DNA from: Prinsepia uniflora
Lineage: Eukaryota; Streptophyta; Magnoliopsida; Rosales; Rosaceae
Direction: 5' to 3'
NCBI GenBank assembly: GCA_032719365.1
Contig: CM064866.1
Span: 7,421,781-7,485,780 of the forward strand
DNA: 64,000 bases
Each line of letters starts with the position of its first letter. The stretch's first letter is position 1. The notes under the pieces were generated by a model. The model had not been told where the DNA came from, made no database searches, and saw only the letters and a list, made by a program, of their open reading frames with translations. The position numbers were made by a program, and so were the translations under genes. Below are positions 24,514 to 37,300 of this stretch, piece after piece.

Positions 24514-25767
24514 TGTTTGTAAGCTACCTCATGTATTCACCTTGATCCACTTGGAATTGGCCTGATAATTGCTAGTACCCTGGCCACACACTTGTACTCG
24601 ATTATAAGTTTTGACTTCCAGGTACTCCCTGTTGTTTACCTTAGAAGCATATATCACAAAAGAACATCCTTATACTTGGACATACTTAGCCTTGATTTTA
24701 ACTGATTTATTTAACTTGAAAACAATTTGCATATGAGCATTGATAGAATATCTTCTCACAACTTCTCTGAAAATTGCAGCACTTGAGAACCTCATTCCAA
24801 GAGTAAACTGTGGATTTTTCATATAAGTTTTACAGTTAAACTCTCTAAATGTCCCAACAAATTTCCTCCTCCTAAACACCTTTTTAGGAGGCTCATCTTC
24901 CTCACTACCATCTACTTCTAGCTCAAATACATTCAACCTTGGAGAATTAGGTGCTTTATTTCTTGGGTTGTCTTATCACCACCTTCACTTAGCACAGAAT
25001 AAAAATCTTCAACATCCACATATGTTGCCAATAAGTTATCATCATATTCTTCAGTGTTAACCTCATCCATTTATCTATAATCATCATCAACCCACTTAGG
25101 ATCATCACTATCTTCATCATCGATCTTCAGTCTCTGAATCATTATCAATAAAAGACTGTATTGGTTTCTTTGCTCAACTTCTTCTTAAACTCATCTTCCT
25201 TACATCCACAGTCTCATTTTCAGTCTCCACATGCCCTGACAGTTTGATCCCATCACCACCTCCTATTTTCATATACACAGGGATACATTTACAACTCTTA
25301 GAATAGTTTGCACATAGTTTGAATAACTGACCATTAGAGGTTACTTTGACCAAGCTATCACTATTTACCTCATGAGAGTATACAAATAGAGCATAAGGTA
25401 AATAACCTAGGTTTTTCCCTATGTACTTCAATTCTAATAATGAAATCCAATCAATCATAATATAATCATAGAACATCACTTGTCCATAATTTTAATTCCA
25501 ATTGAACTCATCCTCAACCACTTCACCTCCATAGTGAACCTTCATACTAAATATGTCTCCGTCATCTGTATGCATATACCAAATAGTAACTAAGCACACA
25601 ATATAACTGAGTAGTGAGTTGAGGGTCCAACGTGTCTCAAAGTGTAACCAAAAGTTCAAGTACAGGGTGAAAAGTGTAACCAAAAGTTTGAGTACAAGGT
25701 GCATATATGCTAAATAACCTATCATCTTTAAAAAAAAAAATGCCAAACCAACGGCCCAACAGTTCAT
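24514..25767 (-). pseudogene. MULE transposase, N-terminal part (broken)
   Basis: On the minus strand, DDGDIFSMKVHYGG and the following Y-G-V-FYDYIMIDWISLLEL...KNLGY resemble the PB1-like N-terminal domain of plant MULE transposases. They are interrupted by a single in-frame TAA at 25492-25494. 24936-24670 encodes the MuDR N-terminal DNA-binding region (FTLGMRFSSAAIFREVVRRY). 24669-24514 continues as a C-, H- and NSKWI-containing stretch up to the LTR insertion. The frames do not form one ORF. The remainder is at 5171-5533. The gene is a relic that hosted the LTR insertions. Confidence 0.8.
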
Positions 25768-26680
25768 ATTTCATGTTATATGTGAAACTAAATCCAGATA
25801 GCATCCTAAAATCCTGAAACCATTCCTAAATTCTTTTCCAGTCTAAAATCCAAATATCTTAAACTCAAATAGTACCTTCAATAAATAATCTATGAAATTT
25901 AAACTCAGATAACACCTTCAAGGAAAATTGAACACTTACAGTAAACTGGCTGCTCCGCTCCAAGCTCACGATGAATCATCTTCCCAGTCGTCTGCACCGC
26001 CTTACTGAATCACCCCCGTCAATTAATCATCTCCAAATTTCGTCCAATTTCAAATTCAAAACCCTAGAATTTTTCCCCAATTTCAGAATTTGAACATGAA
26101 CTGAGACGAAGACTCTCTGATTTGGTGGTTGTGGATCCCAATCTCTTATAAGTAGACTACTTACAGTACCAGCGTGTCAAAATTTTACATTTTTGCCCTT
26201 TTTTTCACACCCACTGAAGACCATTAACGGAAAAACAACTAAGTGGGTCAACTCAACTATTACATAGTGCTTAATGAATGAATAACCAGCATAGGGTGCA
26301 AAATATGACTTTCGGGCGAATTTGCACTTAAAGTAAAAAAAAAAAAAAGGGAATGAAAGGCAGATAGGGTCAGAAAATGACCGAGTCCCACTATTCAAAC
26401 TGGGAAATTTTTGCATCTAAGTAGTGATTTTCAAACTAACCAAACCTCTGATAGTTGGGTTTAAGGTATTATTCAAAATGCATAAATAAATAAAAAAACA
26501 ATGAGTCTCAATTTACACCGAAAATACGAATTCGTGTTCATGTGCTCCTAGAACATTCCTTATGCTGGCCTTGTTAAAATTATTGTCCATTATTATGGCG
26601 GTTAAAAGTGGTGATATGTGAATAATATTATATAATTCTAGGAATATTTAAACTTTTGCTATATTTTATTTAAAAAAAAA
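25768..26680. other. MULE 5' flank and unassigned repeats
   Basis: 25768-26160 is probably the untranslated start of the MULE on the minus strand. Around 26216-26340, phrases such as AGGGTGCAAAATATGAC and TTTGCACTTAAAG resemble MULE terminal regions, but I could not find a paired inverted terminus. Runs of A at 26335-26348. No gene seen. Confidence 0.4.
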
Positions 26681-27890
26681 TTACAAAAAATTAAAACAAA
26701 TCTAAAATATCCAATATGTCCCCTTCCTCTCCCTTCCCTCCCTGTGATTACCAACCACCGAACACCGAACACCAGCCACTACTGTGCCCAGTCCCAGTCA
26801 AATCCAGCCACGCCACTCCACCCAAATCCTTCCTTAGGCCGAGACGACCTCATCCCTGGCCTCTTTCTGCTAACACTCATCATGAAAGCAAAATCGAAGG
26901 CGCGAACCCAACACCCTCCTTCATCATTGACCCTCGATTCACCAAGCGACAAGTAACTAGCCCTGTTAATTGGTTCAAAAAAACCGACTGAAAAAATTGA
27001 ACTGAATCAGAACCGAACCGAAGGAAAATCGAGACAGTTTGGAGAAAACCGAACCGAACCAAACCGATTCGGTTTTGGTTTTCGGTATAAGGACACTGAA
27101 CCAAATCGAACTGAACCGAACGGAACTAAAAACCGAACCGAACTTACCTGAACCAAAATGCTTTAGGTTACTTTGTAATGGACATTGATTAGTTGTAATA
27201 GATATTGATCAGTTGTAATAAATATTAATTAGGTTGTAATGGACATTAATTAGATAATAAATATTGATTATTGTATAAAAGTACAAAAAAAAAATGATTT
27301 TTAGAGAAAATTGAACCGGTTCAACCGAACCGATTCACCATAATTTGAAAAAAAAAACACCGGTTTTAACCGAAATCGGACCGAATAGGAGGAAAAATCG
27401 AACAGAACCACATTGGAGGAAAAACCGAATCGAACCGAACTGATTCCCCAAACGGTTTCGGTTTCAATTTCGATAAAAAAACCGAACCGAAAAATCGATT
27501 AACACAACGACGATCGTGAAGAAGAGCAGGCCCAACTCCGCCTATTCCAGACAAAGCGAATGAAGGTGGTATCATGGTTTGGGTCGGCTAGGAACGTCGA
27601 CGGCAATGGATGAAGGTGGTATCATGGTTTGGGTCGGCTAGGAACGTCGATGGCAATGAAGGAGGGTTCTGAGTTCGCACCTCTGATTTCGCCTCCACGA
27701 TGAGTCTTAGCAGATAAGGAGGCCAAGGATGAGGTCATCTCGACGGAAGGATTTGAGTGAGGTGGTGAGCCTGGATTTAGCCGGGACTTGGCATAATGGC
27801 GGTGGCTCGAGTTTGAATCGCATAGAGTAGACAAGGAGGGAATGTATTCGTATTTTAAGATTTGTTTTAGTTTTTTAACAGTAATAGTAA
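26680..27890. mobile_element. Fold-back element with long inverted arms and CCGAAC-rich core
   Basis: The left arm (about 26690-26945) and right arm (about 27655-27880) are imperfect inverted copies of each other. Both contain, in opposite orientation, the series AAACAAATCT..., CCAGTCCC/AAATCCAG, CAAATCCTTCC, GACCTCATCC and AACCCTCCTTCAT. The core (26970-27500) is dominated by degenerate GAACCGAACC repeats on one side and their inverse. A 50-bp unit is tandemly duplicated at 27560-27659. No transposase is seen and no target duplication was established. Confidence 0.65.
27560..27659. repeat. Two tandem 50-bp units
   Basis: Units starting at about 27560 and 27610 differ by only one or two bases (for example GTCGACGG against GTCGATGG). 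The junction lies between the fold-back core and its right arm. Confidence 0.9.
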
Positions 27891-28333
27891 CGGTCTACAT
27901 AACTTATGGTGCTGATAGAAGGGTAGTTTTGGATGTACATTGACACAATTTCATGTTCGGAGTGCAAATTAAAACTCAATGTCTAGTTGGAGGTGCATTT
28001 TGAGTAATCATCTAAACCAAATTAAAATAATCATCAAGTTTACTGTCATCTCTCTCAAATGCAAGTCTCAATTTGTTATAGGCAACAGAATCAAACCAAA
28101 CTAGGAAAATTGATATACAACAAGAACATGTTACACTTTCGGGGTTTAAACAAAAAATTATGTTCATGTCCTGGATGGTGAGCATATTTAGTTTACAAGT
28201 CAGAAGGTCGGCCTCAACAGTGGAAGAGAAGATCACAAGGAATATTAAAGAACGATCCGAAAGCCGCCTCAAGACGATCGTTTATAGTAATACCTGGAAA
28301 TTAAGATTCCAAAGGATTAGCTTGTTGTGCATA
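27891..28333. other. Intergenic, 3' side of the CHR10 gene
   Basis: This holds the expected 3' UTR of the minus-strand CHR10 gene next to 28333. I see no other gene. Confidence 0.4.
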
Positions 28334-31300
28334 TCAGTATGCGTTGGAAAAGGATGGGGTGCGGGGAAGAGAGAAAACATACACATATATGTTTATGCCA
28401 TAAATAGAAGCATATTTTCGTAGAAGACGTTCCACCGTGTACCATTCTGCGCGATCTGATCCATCTTGATACCCAATGCGCGGCATGTGGATTGAAGCTT
28501 TTGAAATCAAGCAGAAAAGGAAAAAAAAAAAGGCATGAATAACAAAGTTAACAAACCAATTATCAAACTCATTAACAAGGAAAGAATAAGAGTCAGCTTT
28601 GAACTGATTAAATTTATAGTCTTTACCAGATCTTTGGGCAGCTGAGAATGAGGCTTTCAATAAGCATGTTTCTATGTCGGGAATAGAAATCCTGCTGCGG
28701 GGTACTTTACGCCTGGGATTATAAGATTGTACAACGGCCAAAGCCACCCATTGAGGGGGGTTACAGTCCATCTTCAGTTCATCCGAGTCATCTACATAAC
28801 AAGTTCACAATGACAACAGCAACAAAAAATAGTTGAGAAAGGGAATGATAAAAAATCCCAGTGGTGCAAATGATATCATTAAGTTTCTCTAGTGCTTGTG
28901 CTTCTGTGTCGAATCAATGCTTCTGCGCTATCGGCGACAGGGCTAACCATTAACTCTTAGGAGGTGAACATCACCAAGATGCAGGTCACCAAATTCGGAA
29001 GCTCGTTCATATGCATCAGGGATAGTTGAAGATAACTTGGCCAGTGCATCAAACAGGCCTCCATGACCCCAGTGTCCAGAATCATCAACACAGCTGTGAA
29101 ACAAACATATATATCAGATTTGGTCGTAAAATCACCAAGCGCCTATCATGATGAAGGAAATTCAAGATCAAAGGAGTTTGAGCACAGTGCATAACACCAA
29201 AGGATAGTGATTTAATAGCATCCCTAGACCATGAAAAAAAAAATAGCACCTCTAATAATATAAGGTAGTATTGACTCACAATCTGTAGAAATAACAAGGA
29301 ACTATGCTTAATAATGAATTCATCAGCAGAAGAAATCCACTCATGAATACTCAGATCGACTAATTTTGCATCACAACTCCTCACTATATGGCATAGATTA
29401 TGAAAGAAAGAATGAACTTCAAAAATGAAGAAGCATTAACAAACAAAAAAAGAACTGTTTGAGGAACGAGATGACTCACGCAACAAAAAATAATGCGGAT
29501 ACTAGGGAGGAATTAGAGAAATTAAATTTACCTAAAAATTATGGTAGGCTCAGAGGGCAAAACTTTAGATGGTTGTGTACAATCCCCATAAACAAACTGG
29601 ACAGAGCCTGAATCAGACATCATGTCACTACCCACTGGGCTGATAGGGTCCTCGACAGACAATGAGTGGTAGCCAAGGTCTTGCCACTTGGATAACTTCT
29701 TCTCCTCTGCCTTCTTCTTTGTACCCTCAAGTTTCATACGCTTTTCCTCAGGTAAGTTTCTTCTGCTTCCCAAATCAGTATTTTTTTTGGCATTTTCTTG
29801 TGACACCTCCTTGAATTTTTCAATCCAAGAGAGATATGAAGCTTCATCAAAATTAGAATTGAAACTCAGAGAAGAGGAAACTCCTCCTATAGCAAGATCA
29901 TTTCCATTTAATACATCTGCTGGATTGATCTCAAACTTCCTCTCATCCTTGATTGCCACTTGCTTATTGCGCACTGAAATTACCTTCTCAGCCATATCAT
30001 TCAGTTCTGACATCTCACTCTCACTGTTGTTAATTTCATCAGGATCAAAGAGATCCAACCCAAATATGATGGATCGCAAGTCACTAGGTTCAACTCCCAG
30101 TGTTTCTTTGCCTTCCTGGTCCAAAACATCATCCCCGACAACATTATGGCTAAGCTGCAACTTCCTCTCTGCTCTCCGCATGATAACCTATAGTATCAAC
30201 ACATATGAAACACAACATATATAGTGCTTTCAAGGCTTCAATGTTAATGACTGATGTACAGGGCCTCACCTCCTCCACAGTACGTCCTGTAACTAGGTTT
30301 ATTGATAATACACTATTCATTTGACCTATCCTGTGTGCCCGCTGAAGAGCTTGCTTGTCAACCTGGGGATTCCAATCTTGCTCGTAGAATATAACCTGCC
30401 ATACGAAAATTGACCACAGTAAATAATATGAATGGAGTACAAGTTTGATGTGCTTTAAAGAAACTTTGGGGAAGATTACAATACAAACCTTCCCATTACT
30501 CTTTAATTTGTTCTCTCACCAAAAGCAGGTAACCCATTCTTGTTAAAGACAAGGTCTAACCAAAATTTTCACCACAGAACTCACCAGATAATTGCCTCTT
30601 TTTACTTCATGACTACTCAATGATTTTAAGATATACCTAGAAAAGTAAAAACTGCTACCTAAGTAACAGGTAGCATGGATTTAGTCGATGCCTATAAATG
30701 CATTCTAATCATCCATCCAAAATACATAGGTTCTGAAAAATCTATGGAATATACGATTATTTAGCATCTTGCTTGTATCTTCTTTATGCGATTATAACCA
30801 AACAATCAAGAGAAGAAACAAATTATAGCATCAACATGACAGCTGTTAATATTTCTTCTTCAAATAAAACTCTAGCATTTAGAGCAGCATGAAATTGCAG
30901 TAATTCTTCATGTCACATTTCTGACTCCTGCGCATCAATTCTTCAAAAGGGGTTGGAAGCCCTTTAAATTTTACATTTTGATATTACACCAATAAGATGT
31001 CAATCTTAACTCTAAATATCTAAAAAGCCAAAAGGATTTAATATGTGGCTAAAAACATTTGAAATTTAGTTTGACAGATAGAGATATTTTTAAAAACTGA
31101 GAATAAAAAACCCTTATCTTGTTGTACTCCAAAAAATGTTAAAATGTAAAGATTTGATTGAAGAATATGAAAATCAGAAACCTACAAGTTTTCAGTTTCA
31201 GGTCTAAACATAAGTACTTGTTTTAAAAAAGAAGAACATGACTGTTTTGCCAAAACTCACAGTATCAGCAGCCACAAGATTCAAGCCAACTCCCCCAGCT

Positions 31301-34300
31301 CTTGTTGAAATCATGAAGACAAAAGCACCATTTTGATCAGCTTGAGACTTCAAACCTTTTTTGGTTGATTGCGTGCTGAAACTTCTTATGGCAGAAAAAC
31401 GTTCCTCAGCCCTAATTGATCCATCAAGGCGCTCATAAGAATATTTCCGTAACTCCATAAAATCCTACATTGCATATGAGAATATAAATTTGTAAGATGC
31501 AGGAAACCCGCAACAAAGCTGAAGCATTATATCATTTTGCATGAGAAAAAAAGAAAAAAGACAAACCTGCAAAACATCAAGGGTATGTGTCATTTGTGCA
31601 AAAAGAAGCACACGGTGTCCATGTTCATGTAGTTTTTGAAGTAGTTGATCCAAAAGCACAAGTTTACCACTAGCCTGATGGGAAATAAGAAATGAACAGA
31701 AACTGGTTGGTAGGAAATATTACAAGAGAAAAGAGGCAGACTAAAAGTACTTAACCTGAGATTCTGGGATCAAGGTTTTCCCTAAGGACCCAGAGCAAAC
31801 ATAGGGTCTTACTTTATATGTTAATCTTGGGTGCTTATTTGGATTTTAGAGTTTGGACACTAGTTGACTTGGTCACAACCAATTTCATTAGAATTTACCA
31901 AATTGAAACCAGAAATACCTGAACCAGGTGTTCACCCTCTTCATATGGTTCTGGCTCAATACCAGGGAAGAGATAAGGATGGCTGCATGCTTTTCGCAAC
32001 TGTATCACCTGTATTTCCAGTTGGAGAACTTATATTAATAGGGTAACCAATCAATAAATCAAAATCAATATATGATCACATACGAGCTTGATCAACAATA
32101 AGCAATAATGTGCTGAATAAGCATATATATATGAAGCAAGATTCAATAGCTATTCTAGGTCCTGCTTTCTATTTAGGATCCATTTTTCTTTTACAGGACA
32201 TGCATTTGGTGCTGTTGTGAGTCTGCTTCTGCTTAATGAAAGTTCTGGTGTGGGGAAGAAATAGATGGGAGTGGGATCTTTATGAAAGTAACCATTGCAA
32301 AATGTAGCACTTTGCTTTAAAAATAAAATGACGGCATTGATTCTGATGATTTCAACCATTAATATCTTCTTTATAATAATTTATATTGAACTGTTGGAAA
32401 GAGACTTTGACTGGCTACACAGCCTTTGAGATGCATGTAACAAATTATAAATTCACATGTACAAGCCAACAGGATCTTTGAACTCAGTGGCTGACCTAAA
32501 ACCATCCAGAAAAATGATATTTTCCATGCATTTGTAATTTTGCAGAAAGTATTGAATGTAAAGTTTGACATGAAGGGAATAGAAGGAAAAGATATGCTTA
32601 GGGTGATAGGTCGAAAACTAACATACAATATTCTGTAAGGATTGATGATTTGGACCTCCAGAAGAAAATGCAAGTAATTTAGGAAGCTCCTTTCTCAATA
32701 TTGACATGTAGACCTTCTTTTGCAAGCTGACCAATGGTGCCAGCCTATCAAGATAATGCAACTTAGTATCATAATCATAAACGGGCTCATTATGTCCGAA
32801 GTATGTGTACAAGGAAAAATGGGATTGAGAACATACACTGTTATCTCAGTAAGAGGTGGCAGGGACAGATCTCCACGCTCAATAAGTTTAGATTTTGTAC
32901 GCCGGAGCATCAAAACTCCCAATATGCCTCTTAAGCTTTTTAGTTGCTCCATGACTTTGACTGTATCATGTCCTGTTCAGGAATAACAAGCATATCATCA
33001 TCTCAAAAAAACCTTGTATAGATAATCCAATCAAAGCTTTGCACTACACATTTTAAGATAGAAAAGTCACATAACCTACTTATGGCAGGCAAGAAGATAA
33101 CCTGAGGAAGGATCTCCAGCTTCCTTGAATGTTGCAAGGAACTCGTCCAGTTTCCCAAAGATTGAAGGCATACAAAAATGCATCAAAGCCCAAAGTTCAG
33201 TGAGGTTGTTTTGAATGGGTGTGCCAGTCATCAGTAACCGTCTCGGTATGAGATAGCGCTCTAGTAGGACCTTGTACAGAACCTATTAATGTCGAGCATG
33301 TTGTTTGACTGTCTGTGATGAAAGTAATATAAAGGAAAAAAAATAATCTATAAATAAGCCCTTTTTTGCCCTACTCAAGTTTAATACCCACTTAGCACAA
33401 TCTACATGGTCATGGTATAAATACTAGAAGCCAAGTGATATTGGAACAAAAACTAGAAATTTCCACACGTCAACTAGACACATGTTTAAAATTAAAAGAA
33501 AATACCAAACTGATCAGAGGGATGCTGTCAGAAACCCAGTGGTTCAAAATTTCGTACACTGAATAACTGTATCTAGTGTAGGATTATTATCAGGATTTAC
33601 AGTAAATATTGGATTACAGAATCTTTATTCGTACTAACAAAATATAAAAAGTTACACACTACGAGTATAGAGTTCATAAGTAGATAATAGAGAGAGAATG
33701 TGTGATGACTTCAACATACACTGGAAGGGTTTTTAAGCCTTTGAGCCTCATCAATTACTGCATAGCTCCAAGGTATTTGACAAAGAAAATCCTGATCCGC
33801 CAACACCATGTCATATGTTGTCAACAGGACATCAAAAGGCAACGACAATACCTGTCAAAAAATTCAACTTGAAAACATCAGCACAAAACAAGTAATATTT
33901 TCTTAAGAGTGTTAATAATAATTAGCTATAGTGTCATACATCAATGGTGAATTAACTACATCCATAGCATATTCCGTCCAATGGCTACACAACAAGAACA
34001 GAACTTACATCAGGTGAAGAAGAGTGTTTTCTTGCATCCTCATATATCGTCCTGCGCAGAATGTGCCTGTGTTCTTTGTCACCAACATACCGCAGAACTT
34101 TTAGTGTTGGAGCAAATTTTTCCATCTCTGAGACCCAACCATCTGTCACACTTAAAGGACATGATACCACTGGTATAATTGATTCAAAATAAGGAAACAA
34201 GACAAGTATCAGGCAAACGAATACCAAAATTATAAACTGCAATGTTTGTTGTCACCAAAGGCGAAAAACAGAAACAAAACTCACAAAATGGTCCAGGTGA

Positions 34301-37300
34301 CATCTTGTGAACCTTCAAATAGCTCAATAAAGAGACAGCTTGCAAAGTCTTGCCCAGTCCCATCTGCCAACCAGTCACTTAGATTTAAGATAATGAACAT
34401 CGAATACGTAACTTCTACTCAATATATTAAACTAGTATATATAAGGTATGGAAATTTTAGATTGTATTTGCTTGTTATTGATGTACAGCCTAGGCAGAGG
34501 ATTTATACAGAATAGGTAGAGTCCTAACTAGGTAAGGAATACAAGAGTCCTAACTAGGTATAGAATACAAGAGTCCTAACTAGGTAAAGAATACAAGAAC
34601 AGATATTAAGGAGGAGATTGATCTGCAATCTCCTCCGTTGACTTAGAGTCCTTAACACGCCCCCGCAAGAAGGTGGAGCCATCGGCGACGCCTATCTTGG
34701 TTCGGAGGAGCTGAAAGCGTGGTCTGGGTAAGGGCTTGGTGAGAGCATCGGCCAGCTGGTCATCAGTGGCCACATGAGAGACAGTGAGGAGTCCACGAGA
34801 GACATGGTCTCGGACGAACTGGAAATCAATATCCACATGTTTCATACGCGAGTGCAAGGCCGGATTGGCACAATAGAAGGTGGTGCCTATATTGTCACAT
34901 GAGATATTGGGGGGTCCGGAGAGAGATAGACCAAGTTCCTTCATGAGGGACTGGACCCAAAGTAGCTCTGCGGCAGTAGAAGCTACAGCCCTATATTCTG
35001 CTTCAGTGGAGGACCGGGAGACCGACTTCTGCTTGCGGGAGCTCCAAGAAATGAGGTTGCCACCAAGGTAAACTAAGTAGGCGGTGGTGGACTTCCGGTC
35101 ATCACGATCGGCAGCCCAATCAGCATCTGAAAAGGCTGCGACGGTGTGGAAAGCATGAGAGACAGCCTTCAGATCATGAGTGGACTGGCTGTGTAGATGC
35201 AGACCGTAGTGAAGAGTGCCCCTTAGATATCTGAGAACGCGTTTGAGGGCCTGCCAATGAGTGTCGGTTGGGGCATGCATAAATTGAGACAGCTTGTTGG
35301 TGGCATAGGACACGTCTGGACGAGTGAGGCTGAGGTATTGTAAGCTGCCAATGATGCGGCGAAAGAGGGTGGAGTCAGCCGGGGGGGAGCCATCCTGGAG
35401 GATCAGAGGAGGTGTCACAGCGAGAGGGGTTGGAACCGGTTTAGCACCCTCCATGCGGGCTAGGGTGAGGAGATCGTGGATGTATCGGTGTTGGGAGAGG
35501 AAAAGGCCGGTGGGGGTAGTGAGGACTTCTACCCCAAGAAAATAATGCAGAGGGCCGAGATCCTTGACTGAAAACCGGGCTGCCAGTTTCTGAATGAAGG
35601 CAGTGATAAGATGAGGGGCATTGCCAGTGAGAATGAGGTCATCCACATAGACTAAGAAGTAGAGTATCTGGGTGCCCTGCTTAAGAACAAAAAGAGAGGC
35701 ATCAGAGAGTATGGTGACAAAACCTTGTTGAAGTAAGAAGCCATGAAGTTCCTGGTACCAGGCCCTAGGGGCCTGTTTAAGACCATAGAGGGCTTTGTTG
35801 AGCTTGCACACGTAAGAAGGTGTATGTGGGTCAACAAACCCCTTTGGCTGGGCCATATAGACATCCTCAGTGAGAGTTCCTTGGAGGAATGCGTTGTTGA
35901 CATCCAGCTGGCGGATAGGCCAGCCATGGGTCACGGCCAGGTGGAGGATGATGCGGATAGTAGTAGGCTTGACCACAGGGCTGTAGGTTTCAGAAAAGTC
36001 AATGCCCGGTCGCTGGTGATATCCTTTGGCCACGAGTCTAGCTTTGTATCTGTCCACAGTGCCATCCGGATTACGCTTGATGCGAAACACCCACTTATTG
36101 CCCACTAGATTCTGGTCCGGATGAGGAGGAACCAAGTCCCAGGTGCCATTTGTAATGAGTGCTGTGAGCTCGGCAGACATGGCAGAGCGCCAATGCGGGT
36201 CCTTGACTGCTTGAGAGACACAAGTTGGCTCGGTTAGGGGGAGGGGATGAGTGGTAGTGACCATGGCATAGGAGGGGACAGGGGGGATTGCACCAGATTT
36301 GGTACGGGTGAGCATAGGGTGAGTGGAAGGTGGAGGGGGGCTGGGGAGGGGAGGGGGAGGGGGAGGGGGAGGTTGTGGACGGGGTTGACGCCGGGTATAG
36401 GTGCGGAGAGGGGGTGGTGGTGAAGGTAGGGAAGGGTCGGGAGCAGGAGAGGATGTGGGGGTGGGAGGGTCTTCTTGGGGCAAAGGAGAGACAGCCGGTG
36501 GGAGCGGTGCTGCTTCAGAGCCAGGCAGGAGCGGTGTGTCCGGGGAAGCCACAGGTGCTGCAGATGCTTGTGGGGAGGAAGGTGTGGTGGCCGGAGAGGA
36601 GGGAATGGAGGACACGGGTGGAATGGTGGAAAGCCAGGCCTGAAAATGATCAGAGGTGACCGTAGGGGCTGTAGGGTGAGAGGAAAGACCAGGAAAGGAT
36701 GTTTCATCAAATTGGACATGCCTAGACACGTACAGACGATTGGAGGTGGGATCAAGACACAAGTAGGCACTTTGGTTGAGAGAGTAGCCGAGGAAGACAC
36801 ATGGAGTGGACTTAGGCTGCAGTTTGTTGGAGGTGTAGGGGCGCAGCCAGGGATAGCACAAACAGCCAAACACCTTGAGACGGGTGTAATTGGGGGACTG
36901 ATGAAACAGGGCAGAATATGGAGTGGAGTGGTGAAGAATAGAGGTGGGGAGGCGATTGATTAGGTAAACTGCAGCCTTAAAGGCATACGGCCAGTAGTGA
37001 AGGGAAACACGGGCTTGGTGGAGAAGGGTGAGACCAGTTTCCACGACATGGCGGTGGCGCCGTTCAGCCACCCCATTGTGCTGGGGGGTGTGAGGAGGGG
37101 TGAGCAAGTGGTGGATACCGTGACTAGCAAGAAAAGCTTTGAGTTTAACGTATTCACCGCCTCCATCGGTGTATAGAGTAGCGATGGTGGTTTGGAAATA
37201 GTTTTCGACCAGTGTTTTGAAATCAAGAAATGTAGAATACACATCAGATTTGCGTTTCAGGGGATATAACCAGGTGTACTTTGTAAAATGATCAACAAAT

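Noticed and set aside
24670..24936. Separate small host gene
   Set aside because: It is the MuDR N-terminal domain of the interrupted MULE, continuous in order and strand with 25174-25767 and 5171-5533.
28160..28423. Plus-strand ORF overlapping the end of CHR10
   Set aside because: Antisense to the macro-domain exon, with no recognisable features.
36330..36963. Several long ORFs on the plus strand (for example 36475-36963 and 36330-36659)
   Set aside because: They are antisense shadows of the proline-rich linker of the copia polyprotein; composition explains them.
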